Both the position numbers and the translations under genes were made by a program. Of a stretch of DNA of 11,105 bases, positions 1 through 7,533 are shown in pieces; within the stretch, counting starts at the first letter, position 1, and every line of letters starts with the position of its first letter. Source of the stretch: an uncultured Bacillota bacterium (lineage in GTDB: Bacteria > Bacillota > Dehalobacteriia > UBA4068); the NCBI GenBank assembly GCA_934427095.1, contig CAKRYM010000031.1:1-11105 (forward strand), read 5' to 3'. The notes under the pieces were generated by a model. That model was not told the origin of the DNA, ran no database searches, and worked only from the letters and a program-made list of their open reading frames with translations.

Positions 1-403
1 AAGTAGACACATGGTTTGCCGCCAAAATTTCTTCTGTCCTCGCATTATCATCCACACGCAAGGCCACGAAAGCCTCGCGGCCAGAAACAGCGATAAAGGC
101 GTAAAGATACTCCAAGTTAATGTGATTTTCTGTCAACAGGTGCAGAACATAACTCAATCCGCCAGGCTGATCCTTAATGGCAGCGGCGGTCACAGGGGTG
201 ACAGAATAAATATGTCCGCTTTCCTTCAGCAGATTGGCAGCCTTTTGCCAATCGTCAACAATCATGCGCAGAATACCAAAATCTTGGGTATCTGCAATGG
301 ACATCGCCCGGATATCCACGCCGCCTTTTGCCAGGAGATCCGTCAAGTCAGCCAGAGCTCCTGTTTTGTTCTCCACAAAAACCGATAGCTGATTGATTGC
401 CAT
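1..403 (-). CDS. Tandem ACT-domain protein, 3' end cut by window edge
   Basis: Read from an ATG at 403-401, this frame stays open for 134 codons to the left edge. It was found by direct translation. Two ACT-like units are visible: residues about 3-65 (start MAINQLSVFVENKTGALADL) and about 70-134, the second with the typical PGGL...VL..L....INLEY.Y pattern at 80-101. Stand-alone double-ACT proteins of this type are usually about 140-145 residues, so only a few residues are probably missing. An AAAGGAG ribosome binding site lies at 418-412, and only 16 bp separate it from the paaK stop, so it is the last visible gene of the aryl-acid operon. ACT domains commonly bind amino acids. Next to paaK and iorAB the likely ligand is an aromatic amino acid or aryl acid, but this is inference and the target it would regulate is unknown. 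Confidence 0.85.
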   Translation of the reverse strand, partial: MAINQLSVFVENKTGALADLTDLLAKGGVDIRAMSIADTQDFGILRMIVDDWQKAANLLKESGHIYSVTPVTAAAIKDQPGGLSYVLHLLTENHINLEYLYAFIAVSGREAFVALRVDDNARTEEILAANHVST

Positions 404-419
404 AGTATCCGCTCCTTTC

Positions 420-1736
420 TTAGTCGTGCAATTTCCGTTTATCAATTACCCGCACCGCTTTTTCTTCGCTACGGACAATGGATTTTGGCGCTACCAAATG
501 TACATTAGGCCCAATCCCCAGCATGCTGCGGAGGGCACTTTCCAAAGCACGCTCTCTTGCGGCGATACCACGTACCTTATCGTCAAACTGCTGCTGCGTC
601 ATTTCTACATTAATATCCAAGGTATCGGTATCCCGTTCACGATCCACCAAGATCTGATAATTGGGTTCATACCCTTCATTCAACAGAACGGTTTCAATCT
701 GAGAGGGGAAGACATTGACACCACGGATAATCATCATATCATCGCTGCGGCCCATAGGTTTGCACATGCGCACATGGGTACGACCGCAAGAGCAGGGCGT
801 ATCATTCAAGACGCAAATATCCCGAGTCCGATAACGCAACAGCGGGAAAGCTTCTTTATCCAAAGAAGTAAAGACCAGCTCGCCCTTACTCCCCATGGGC
901 AAAGGCTCGCCTGTTTCCGGGTTAATGATTTCCACCAGGAAATGGTCCTCGTTAATATGCATGCCCTGCTGCGCTTCGCATTCAAACGAAACACCAGGAC
1001 CGGAAATTTCCGTCAACCCATAAATATCATAAGCCTTGATACCTAAAGATTTCTGGATGGACTGGCGCATTTCCTCCGTCCAAGGCTCTGCCCCAAAAAT
1101 TCCGGCTTTCAAGAAATTCTCTTCCGGTTTAATGCCCTGTTCCCGTAAGGATTCGCCCAAGAAAGAAGCATAGGAAGGCGTGCAGCAAAGAATGGTGGCT
1201 TTCAAATCCATCATAAATTGCAGCTGACGTTCGGTATTCCCAGAAGACATGGGCAAGGTCAAGCAGCCCACCTTATGAGAACCGCCATCCAAACCAGCGC
1301 CACCAGTAAACAAACCATAACCATAGCACACCTGCACCACATCATCAGAGGTGCCCCCTGCAGCCACAATGGCTCTGGCGCAGCAATCATACCACAAATC
1401 GATATCATGCTGCGTATAAAAAGCCACTACCCGCCGGCCAGTGGTGCCAGAGGTAGACTGAATCCGAACGCAGTCCCGTTTCGGCACAGCCAGCAAACCT
1501 TCGGGATAAGCATCACGCAAATCCGCCTTGGACAAAAAGGGCAGTTTCCGAATATCCTCAAGCTCTTTAATATCCTCAGGCTTAACCCCTTTTTCGTCCA
1601 TTTTCGCCCGATAATACGGCATGTGCTCGTAAACATGGCGAACCTGTTTCAGGAGCTTTTCCTTTTGCAGCTCCCACAGTTGTTCCCGAGGCATGGTTTC
1701 GATTTCCGGTTGGAAATAGCGTTTTTCCTCAACCAT
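420..1736 (-). CDS. paaK: Phenylacetate-CoA ligase family (aryl-CoA ligase)
   Basis: 438-residue AMP-forming ligase of the PaaK family, full length for the family. It would activate an arylacetate with ATP and CoA to arylacetyl-CoA and AMP in the cytoplasm. Visible motifs: ATP-binding STSGTTG at 94-100, YGLTE at 239-243, YRTRD at 302-306, a CSCGR pair (Cys315, Cys317) typical of the family, the hinge GRSDDMMIIRG at 329-339, and a C-terminal lysine in EEKAVRVIDKR (about Lys426). The start ATG overlaps the iorB stop in TAATG, which suggests translational coupling. PaaK next to iorAB is a recurrent arrangement in anaerobes: the ligase and the oxidoreductase share the arylacetyl-CoA intermediate. 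Whether the substrate is phenylacetate, 4-hydroxyphenylacetate or indoleacetate cannot be read from the sequence. The leader peptide argues for the Phe and Tyr derivatives. Confidence 0.92.
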   Translation of the reverse strand: MVEEKRYFQPEIETMPREQLWELQKEKLLKQVRHVYEHMPYYRAKMDEKGVKPEDIKELEDIRKLPFLSKADLRDAYPEGLLAVPKRDCVRIQSTSGTTGRRVVAFYTQHDIDLWYDCCARAIVAAGGTSDDVVQVCYGYGLFTGGAGLDGGSHKVGCLTLPMSSGNTERQLQFMMDLKATILCCTPSYASFLGESLREQGIKPEENFLKAGIFGAEPWTEEMRQSIQKSLGIKAYDIYGLTEISGPGVSFECEAQQGMHINEDHFLVEIINPETGEPLPMGSKGELVFTSLDKEAFPLLRYRTRDICVLNDTPCSCGRTHVRMCKPMGRSDDMMIIRGVNVFPSQIETVLLNEGYEPNYQILVDRERDTDTLDINVEMTQQQFDDKVRGIAARERALESALRSMLGIGPNVHLVAPKSIVRSEEKAVRVIDKRKLHD

Positions 1737-2308
1737 TATTCATTCCTCCCAAGCTTAAAGGCTTTTTCATTCATCTCCAGGAATTTCGGGGCAACAACGG
1801 CTTTTAAAGCCGCTAACCATTGTTCTTCAGAAAGGTCAAAATAACGGGACAAGCGACCCATTAACACCAGATTCACCGCTTTTACGGAGCCAGCCTGCTG
1901 AGCTAAGGAAAGCGCCTCTACCGGTTCTACGGTGACGCCTTTTGCAGCCATTTCCGCCAAGACATCATGAGGATATTCCGCTACGCCAGTAATCACTGGC
2001 ATGGGGTCAATTTCCTGAGTATTTACAATTACTCTGCCGCCAGGAGCCAGACAGGATACCCAACGGGCAGCTTCAAGCTTTTCAAAGGACACGATAAAAT
2101 CCGCTTCCCCTGGATCCACGATCGGGGAATACACCTTATCCCCAAAACGGACATAGGTCACCACGCTACCGCCGCGCTGGCTCATGCCATGGACTTCCGA
2201 TACTTTTACATCATAGCCAACACTAACCAAAAGCTGGCCCAGAAGCTTACTCGCCAGCAGGGACCCCTGGCCCCCTACGCCGACAATCATCAGATTGGTG
2301 GTTTTCAT
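1736..2308 (-). CDS. iorB: Indolepyruvate:ferredoxin oxidoreductase, beta (gamma-domain) subunit
   Basis: 190-residue small subunit of the IorAB complex, which interconverts arylpyruvate + CoA + oxidized ferredoxin with arylacetyl-CoA + CO2 + reduced ferredoxin. The N-terminus MKTTNLMIVGVGGQGSLLAS carries the glycine-rich GVGGQG (10-15) typical of the gamma domain of 2-oxoacid oxidoreductases. The family motif SEVHGMSQRGG follows at 38-48. A longer reading from 2371 adds 21 residues, but I chose the ATG at 2308: it restores the family N-terminus, has a purine-rich GGGAGGGG site just upstream, and forms a TAATG overlap with the iorA stop. The 3' end makes the same TAATG overlap with paaK. Such coupling fits subunits made in fixed ratio. 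Confidence 0.94.
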   Translation of the reverse strand: MKTTNLMIVGVGGQGSLLASKLLGQLLVSVGYDVKVSEVHGMSQRGGSVVTYVRFGDKVYSPIVDPGEADFIVSFEKLEAARWVSCLAPGGRVIVNTQEIDPMPVITGVAEYPHDVLAEMAAKGVTVEPVEALSLAQQAGSVKAVNLVLMGRLSRYFDLSEEQWLAALKAVVAPKFLEMNEKAFKLGRNE

Positions 2309-4047
2309 TATGCTTCCCCTCCCAATGCTCCGAATGCGCACAGTTGGCGGCAAACGCCGCAGCCCACGCACTGGGTATTATCAATAAAGGCCTTACCATC
2401 CTTCATGCTGATGGCCGGGCAACCGATTTTCATGCAACGCTTGCAGGAACGGCATTTTTCGGGATCCACCGCCAAAGGCGCTTGGGGTTTAACATATTTC
2501 AGGAGCATGCAAGGCCGGCGGGAAATAATCACCGAAGGTTCCTCTTGTGCCAGCTCTTCTTTGAGCACCTTTTCACAAGTATCTAAATCATAGGGGTCTA
2601 CCACCCGCACCCGGTTAATACCGATAGCATGGCAAAAGGCTTCCAAATCCACCTTAGCAGCTGGGTCCCCCTTAATGTTCAAACCATTGGCCGGGTTGTT
2701 CTGATGCCCCGTCATGCCGGTGATGGAATTATCCAAAATAATCACCGTAGAATTGGAGGCATTGTAAGACACATTCACCAAGCCGGTCATACCGGAATGA
2801 ATAAAGGTGGAGTCCCCAATCACGCAAACGCTTTTCCCGTTTTCACTGCCGCCGGCTTTATTAAAGCCATGCAAGCCAGAAACAGAAGCGCCCATGCACA
2901 ACACAGAATCAATAGCGTTCAGGGGCTGGGCAGAACCCAAAGTATAGCAGCCAATGTCCCCTAAAACAGTGACTTTGTTTTTGGCTAAAACATAGAACAT
3001 CCCTCTATGCGGGCAGCCTGCGCACATGACCGGTGGGCGAACAGGCAGAGTCGTTTCCAAATGTACCTGTTCTTTTTCCGGTAAACCAAAGGCTTTGGCA
3101 ATCCGGCTCTGGGACAATTCCCCTTCCATGGGGAAGAGATTCTTCCCTTCCACCGCAAGGCCAATGGCTTTGCAATGTTTCTCCAACACGGGGTCAAGCT
3201 CTTCCACGACCACCAGACGTTCTACGTTTTTGGCAAAATCTTTCAGCTTCTGTACCGGCAAAGGATGAACCAATCCCAATTTCAGCACGCTGACCGTGTC
3301 CCCGAACACTTCTTTCACATATTGATAGCAAGTGCCGGAGGTAATAATGCCTAACTTACTACCGGGAACCAATTCCGTCCGATTCAATTCTGTGGTTTCT
3401 GCAAATTTGCCTAATTCCGCCATACGGGCTTCCACCACAGGATGTTTACGGATAGCGTTTGCCGGCGCCATAATATATTTCTGAGGTTGTTTTTCATATT
3501 CCGGTACTGGAATATCCTCTCTTTCTCCCAATTCCACCGGGCACTGAGAATGGGCAATACGCGTGCACATTCTCAGTAAAATCGGCGTATCGTATTGTTC
3601 GGACAGGGAGAAAGCCAATTTTACAAATTCCTTTGCTTCCACGGAATCCGCTGGTTCCAACATGGGAATTTTGGCTGCTTCCGCATAATGTCTAGAATCC
3701 TGTTCATTCTGGGAAGAATGCATCCCCGGATCATCTGCCACACAAATGACCAAGCCGCCCTTAACGCCCGTATAAGACAGGGTAAAGAGGGGGTCAGCCG
3801 CCACGTTCAACCCTACATGCTTCATGCAGCAGCAGGCACGTGCTCCGCGCAGGGATGCACCAAAAGCCGTTTCCATGGCAACTTTTTCATTCGGCGCCCA
3901 TTCGCAATACATCTCATCGTATTTGGCGGAGAACTCCGTAATCTCCGTAGAAGGGGTGCCTGGGTAACTGGAGACCACGCGGCAGCCGGCTTCATAAAGG
4001 CCTCTGGCCACCGCCTCATTGCCAATCATCAGTTTTTTCATCTTCAT
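2308..4047 (-). CDS. iorA: Indolepyruvate:ferredoxin oxidoreductase, alpha subunit
   Basis: 579-residue catalytic subunit with thiamine diphosphate and iron-sulfur clusters. Order of domains: pyrimidine-binding domain near the N-terminus (SSYPGTPSTEITEF at 26-39, likely catalytic Glu59 in EKVAMET), a middle transketolase-C-like domain, then the diphosphate-binding domain with MCAGCPHRGM at 341-350, GDSTFIHSGMTG at 411-422 and NSITGMTGHQNNP at 440-452. The C-terminal ferredoxin domain has two cysteine sets, C532/C535/C538/C543 and C560/C563/C566/C570, for two 4Fe-4S clusters. The length is close to the family norm. The start is slightly ambiguous: ATG codons at 4047 and 4041 both follow a GAAGGAAGG site. 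A 55-bp gap separates it from the symporter gene, with no clear terminator. IorA enzymes accept phenyl-, 4-hydroxyphenyl- and indolepyruvate, so the name does not fix the substrate. Confidence 0.95.
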   Translation of the reverse strand: MKMKKLMIGNEAVARGLYEAGCRVVSSYPGTPSTEITEFSAKYDEMYCEWAPNEKVAMETAFGASLRGARACCCMKHVGLNVAADPLFTLSYTGVKGGLVICVADDPGMHSSQNEQDSRHYAEAAKIPMLEPADSVEAKEFVKLAFSLSEQYDTPILLRMCTRIAHSQCPVELGEREDIPVPEYEKQPQKYIMAPANAIRKHPVVEARMAELGKFAETTELNRTELVPGSKLGIITSGTCYQYVKEVFGDTVSVLKLGLVHPLPVQKLKDFAKNVERLVVVEELDPVLEKHCKAIGLAVEGKNLFPMEGELSQSRIAKAFGLPEKEQVHLETTLPVRPPVMCAGCPHRGMFYVLAKNKVTVLGDIGCYTLGSAQPLNAIDSVLCMGASVSGLHGFNKAGGSENGKSVCVIGDSTFIHSGMTGLVNVSYNASNSTVIILDNSITGMTGHQNNPANGLNIKGDPAAKVDLEAFCHAIGINRVRVVDPYDLDTCEKVLKEELAQEEPSVIISRRPCMLLKYVKPQAPLAVDPEKCRSCKRCMKIGCPAISMKDGKAFIDNTQCVGCGVCRQLCAFGALGGEA

Positions 4048-4102
4048 TTACCTTCCTTCATGAAATGCCCTGGTCAAACTAAATTGTTTCGCCAAGAACC
4101 AA

Positions 4103-5707
4103 TCAATCATCCAACGAACGTTTAACAGAAACAAGAATCTTCTGGTTGTAGCAAGCAAACATTTCCCCAACGCCTTTTGGCAAAGTTTTTTGGGTAAAAG
4201 CGCTGACCAAAGGTACAACTACCAAACCCAATAGCATAGCCCATACGCCAGAATACAGGGAGTTGAAAAATACATATTGCTGCAAAAAGGGATTGCTAAT
4301 CTCAATCGCCTGGATAGAGTACAGCAATTGTACAATTTCCATGCCAGCGCCAACAATAAAGCTTGCCGCCACCCCAGCCTGGGTCGTACCTTTCCAATAG
4401 AGGCCATATAAGAACGGTGCCAAAAAGGCCCCGGCCAAAGCGCCCCAGGAAACCCCCATCATTTGCGCAATGAATACGGAGTCGCTCCAGACATAGTCCT
4501 TCAAAATGGCGATCAGCACAGAAAGCAAAATAAAGAATACGATAAACAGCCGCACTGTCCTAAGCTTGGTTTTTTCTTTGGCCGCTCTTCCATGAAAGAG
4601 AACGTCCAAAGTCAAAGTAGAAGAAGATGTAATGACCAAAGAGGACAAGGTGGACATAGAAGCAGCAAAAACCAAAATAATCACAACAGCAATAATCACC
4701 GAATGAAGCTGAGAAAGCATCAAAGGAATGATACGGTCACTGCCTAAAAACATTCCGGTGGCATCATAAAGCTGGTCCGTGTACAACCGAGAAAACCCGC
4801 CTAAGAAATAGCAGCCGCCTGCCACCACAAGAGCAAAAACGGTGGAAATAATCGTTCCTTTTTTGATGGCTTTTTCATCGGTAATGGAATAAAACTTCCC
4901 TACCATTTGCGGCAGACCCCAGGTACCTAAAGAAGTCAAAAGCACCACAAACAGCAAATACAGTGGCTGCGGTCCCAGAAAAGAGGTAAAGACCCCTTGC
5001 ATTGCGGCAGTATTTTCATACGGGGAGGAATAGGTAGAAAGCTGGGTAATCGCCTCCATCAATCCGCCATTTTGGGAAAGCACCGCTGCGATTACCGCAA
5101 CAATACCAGCCAACATCACAATGCCCTGAATAAAATCATTAACCGCGGCGGCCATATAACCGCCGAACAACACATAAGCGCCGGTTAAAATCGCCATAAC
5201 AATCACCACAGCGGCAAAAGCCCATGATGCGGTGAGCCCTAAAGTCACACTGATTAAGCTGGACAAACCATTATATAAGGATGCCGTATAAGGAATCAAA
5301 AACACAAAAACAATCATGGAAGCGGCAATTTTCAGTTTGTCCGAGGTAAACCGTTTGCCAAAGAAATCCGGCATGGTTTTACTGCCCAGATGTTGCGTCA
5401 TCACTCTGGTGCGGCGGCCTAATAAAGACCAGGCCAAGAGAGAACCAATAAAGGCGTTGCCTAAGCCGATCCAAGTGGAAGCCAGACCAAAATTCCAACC
5501 AAATTGCCCAGCATACCCCACAAAAATTACCGCAGAAAAATAGGACGTCCCAAAAGCAAAAGCCGTCAGCCAAGGGCCAACATTACGCCCACCCAACACA
5601 AAACCATCTACATTGTTCGCGCGTTTACGGCAGTACACCCCTACCCCTAGCATCAGAGAGAAAAAGAACAGCAATAAAAACAAGGTAAGCCATATTGTTG
5701 ACGTCAT
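4103..5707 (-). CDS. Sodium:solute symporter (SSF family), substrate unknown
   Basis: 534-residue, strongly hydrophobic inner-membrane protein with about 13 predicted membrane segments. The first is at 4-26 (TSTIWLTLFLLLFFFSLMLG), followed by a basic CRKR. SSF hallmarks: GGRNVGPWLTAFAFGTSYFS at 39-58, GGYMAAAVNDFIQGIVMLAG at 182-201, GTWGLPQMVGKFYSITDEKA at 261-280, and the Na+-site segment AASMSTLSSL at 348-357, where Ser352/Thr353 match the sodium-binding Ser-Thr pair of PutP. It lies 26 bp after the acyl-CoA synthetase stop and 55 bp before iorA, inside the same operon. A substrate cannot be assigned from sequence alone. By context I infer an aryl acid such as phenylacetate or 4-hydroxyphenylacetate, or possibly an aromatic amino acid. 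Proline, pantothenate and short carboxylates are known substrates of other SSF members. Confidence 0.9.
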   Translation of the reverse strand: MTSTIWLTLFLLLFFFSLMLGVGVYCRKRANNVDGFVLGGRNVGPWLTAFAFGTSYFSAVIFVGYAGQFGWNFGLASTWIGLGNAFIGSLLAWSLLGRRTRVMTQHLGSKTMPDFFGKRFTSDKLKIAASMIVFVFLIPYTASLYNGLSSLISVTLGLTASWAFAAVVIVMAILTGAYVLFGGYMAAAVNDFIQGIVMLAGIVAVIAAVLSQNGGLMEAITQLSTYSSPYENTAAMQGVFTSFLGPQPLYLLFVVLLTSLGTWGLPQMVGKFYSITDEKAIKKGTIISTVFALVVAGGCYFLGGFSRLYTDQLYDATGMFLGSDRIIPLMLSQLHSVIIAVVIILVFAASMSTLSSLVITSSSTLTLDVLFHGRAAKEKTKLRTVRLFIVFFILLSVLIAILKDYVWSDSVFIAQMMGVSWGALAGAFLAPFLYGLYWKGTTQAGVAASFIVGAGMEIVQLLYSIQAIEISNPFLQQYVFFNSLYSGVWAMLLGLVVVPLVSAFTQKTLPKGVGEMFACYNQKILVSVKRSLDD

Positions 5708-5733
5708 GTCCGTATACCCTCGTTATCTCGAAA

Positions 5734-7374
5734 TTATTCCGAAGTCAAAGTTTCCACCAGGCGCTCTACGCGATAAATCTCCCGTAGGCGAGGTTTCTCA
5801 ATCTTACCGGTGGCGTTTCTAGGTACCGGAGCAAAAATCACTTTACGCGGACGCTTGTACCGGGGTAGTTCCAGACAAAAATCCTCTATTTCCTGCTCGG
5901 TGCAAGTCATGCCTTCTTTGATTTCGATAATCGCAGCGGCGATTTCCCCCAAGCGCACTTCCGGTAACCCAATCACTGCCACATCTTTAATTTTATCATA
6001 GGCGCGCAAATAATCCTCAATCTGCACAGGGTAGATGTTCTCTCCCCCACTGATGATGACGTCTTTTTTCCGGTCCACCAAATAAATGAACCCATCTTCA
6101 TCTTCTTTGGCCATATCGCCGGTAAGGAGCCAGTCTCCACGCATGATTTCTGCCGTGGCCACGGGGTTTTTATAGTAGCACATCATGACGCCAGGGCCTT
6201 TTACTGCCAGCTCACCCACTTCTCCCTGGGGAACCGGGTGGAAAGAATCATCCACAATCATGGTTTCCCACTGGAAACCCGCTTTGCCAATGGCCCCAAC
6301 TTTATCAATATTTTCCACGCCTAAATGGACGCAACCGGGCCCAATAGATTCGGATAAACCGTAATTGGTGTCATACTCATGTTTGGGGAAAACGCTTTTC
6401 CAACGCCGAATCAGGCTAGGCGGTACAGGCTGCGCGCCAATGTGCATTAATCGCCACTGATCCAGGTGGTAGTTTTCCAGCTTTAAATCGCCCCGATCCA
6501 AAGCATCCAGAATATCCTGAACCCAGGGGACCAACAGCCAAACAATGGTCGCTTTTTCATCAGACACAGTCTGCAATACCCATTCCGGCTTTACCCCTCT
6601 TAAAAGTACCGCTTTGCTCCCGGACAAGAGGCTGCCAAACCAATGCATTTTCGCGCCTGTATGATACAAAGGCGGAATGCAGAGAAAAATGTCATCCCGG
6701 GTCTGAGAATGATGTTTCTGCTCCGTTAAGCAAGCCCCCACCAAAGCGGCATGCCGGTGCAAAATGGCTTTGGGAAAGCCCGTAGTGCCAGAAGAGAAAT
6801 AAATGGCAGCAGGGTCTTCGTCTTTTAATTCAATCGGCGGCACGGTGGAAGAACAGTGATAAACCATGCGCTCATAATTATCCGCAAATTCCGGCGTAGC
6901 CTCTTCCGTTCCCACATAGAAAAAGTCATCCACTTGGGATAGCTGATCATATACCTGGGTAACCCGTTCGGTAAATTCCGGTCCAAAGATCAACATTCTC
7001 GCATCAGAAAGTTCCATGCAATATTTGATTTCTTCTGCGGTATACCGATAATTCATGGGCACGGCTAAAGCGCCGGTTTTCAAAATGCCAAAATAAATGG
7101 GCAGCCATTCCAAGCAATTCATCAGTAGGATAGCGACCTTGTCCCCACGTTTAATCCCACGGGTGCAAAGCAAGTTGGCAAAGCGATTAGCCGCCACGTC
7201 AAACTGCTTCCAAGTGATTTCCCGCCGGTATTTTTCCGAGGAGGAAGATTCAATCAAGCTATATTCCCGCCAAGTTACATCACGCTCTGGCTGGTTAGCA
7301 GGGTTTACCTCTACTAGAGCAACATCCTGCGGATAGATTCTGGCATTTCTTTCCAGAAATTCTGTGATCGGCAT
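5734..7374 (-). CDS. AMP-forming acyl-CoA synthetase, first gene of the aryl-acid operon
   Basis: 546-residue member of the ANL adenylate-forming superfamily, resembling fatty-acyl or CaiC-like CoA ligases and distinct from the PaaK type found at the other end of the operon. It shows the P-loop FSSGTTGFPKA at 193-203, YGLSES at 338-343, the TGD motif at 418-420, the hinge region with DRKKDVIISGGENIYP at 434-449, and the A10 catalytic lysine, Lys524, in RNATGKIEK. The start ATG at 7374 has an AAAGGAA site at a normal distance, and the attenuator terminator ends 37 bp upstream. Near the N-terminus two similar stretches, RDVTWREY (31-38) and REITWKQF (51-58), sit 20 residues apart. The acid substrate is unknown. 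The location suggests activation of an aryl acid, perhaps a longer one than PaaK uses. Confidence 0.9.
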   Translation of the reverse strand: MPITEFLERNARIYPQDVALVEVNPANQPERDVTWREYSLIESSSSEKYRREITWKQFDVAANRFANLLCTRGIKRGDKVAILLMNCLEWLPIYFGILKTGALAVPMNYRYTAEEIKYCMELSDARMLIFGPEFTERVTQVYDQLSQVDDFFYVGTEEATPEFADNYERMVYHCSSTVPPIELKDEDPAAIYFSSGTTGFPKAILHRHAALVGACLTEQKHHSQTRDDIFLCIPPLYHTGAKMHWFGSLLSGSKAVLLRGVKPEWVLQTVSDEKATIVWLLVPWVQDILDALDRGDLKLENYHLDQWRLMHIGAQPVPPSLIRRWKSVFPKHEYDTNYGLSESIGPGCVHLGVENIDKVGAIGKAGFQWETMIVDDSFHPVPQGEVGELAVKGPGVMMCYYKNPVATAEIMRGDWLLTGDMAKEDEDGFIYLVDRKKDVIISGGENIYPVQIEDYLRAYDKIKDVAVIGLPEVRLGEIAAAIIEIKEGMTCTEQEIEDFCLELPRYKRPRKVIFAPVPRNATGKIEKPRLREIYRVERLVETLTSE

Positions 7375-7410
7375 GTATGTATTCCTTTCTCATTATCCGT
7401 ACTTTAAGGT

Positions 7411-7443
7411 GAAAAAATAATCCTCTGCAAATTGGCAGAGGAT
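7411..7443 (-). terminator. Intrinsic terminator inside the operon leader (attenuator)
   Basis: On the minus strand ATCCTCTGC (7443-7435) pairs with GCAGAGGAT (7428-7420): a perfect 9-bp stem with a 6-nt CAATTT loop. TATTTTTT follows directly. This is a textbook Rho-independent terminator, but it lies 37 bp upstream of the acyl-CoA synthetase start and more than 200 nt downstream of a strong promoter. Such a site makes sense as a regulated stop rather than an end-of-gene signal. The nearest upstream gene ends at 7712, with the promoter and leader ORF in between. Confidence 0.85.
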
Positions 7444-7533
7444 GTCATGCTTGCGTTCGCTTTACAAATTTATCAGCAGCATTCGCGTCTTGAACAAGGT
7501 TATTTCAGACGGCACATTCAATCCGATTGCAGA

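Noticed and set aside
393..1046. 217-codon plus-strand frame opposite paaK, and similar long plus-strand frames at 1218-1844, 1967-2593 and 3595-4125
   Set aside because: All lie opposite clear minus-strand enzymes with complete motifs; their translations look like composition artefacts.
2309..2371. Longer iorB start adding 21 residues
   Set aside because: The extension overlaps the iorA ferredoxin coding region, is arginine-rich and unlike the family; the ATG at 2308 with the TAATG overlap gives the standard N-terminus.
4048..4102. Internal promoter or terminator between the symporter and iorA
   Set aside because: The 55-bp gap shows no stem with a T-tract and no -35/-10 pair with good spacing, so co-transcription is the simpler reading.
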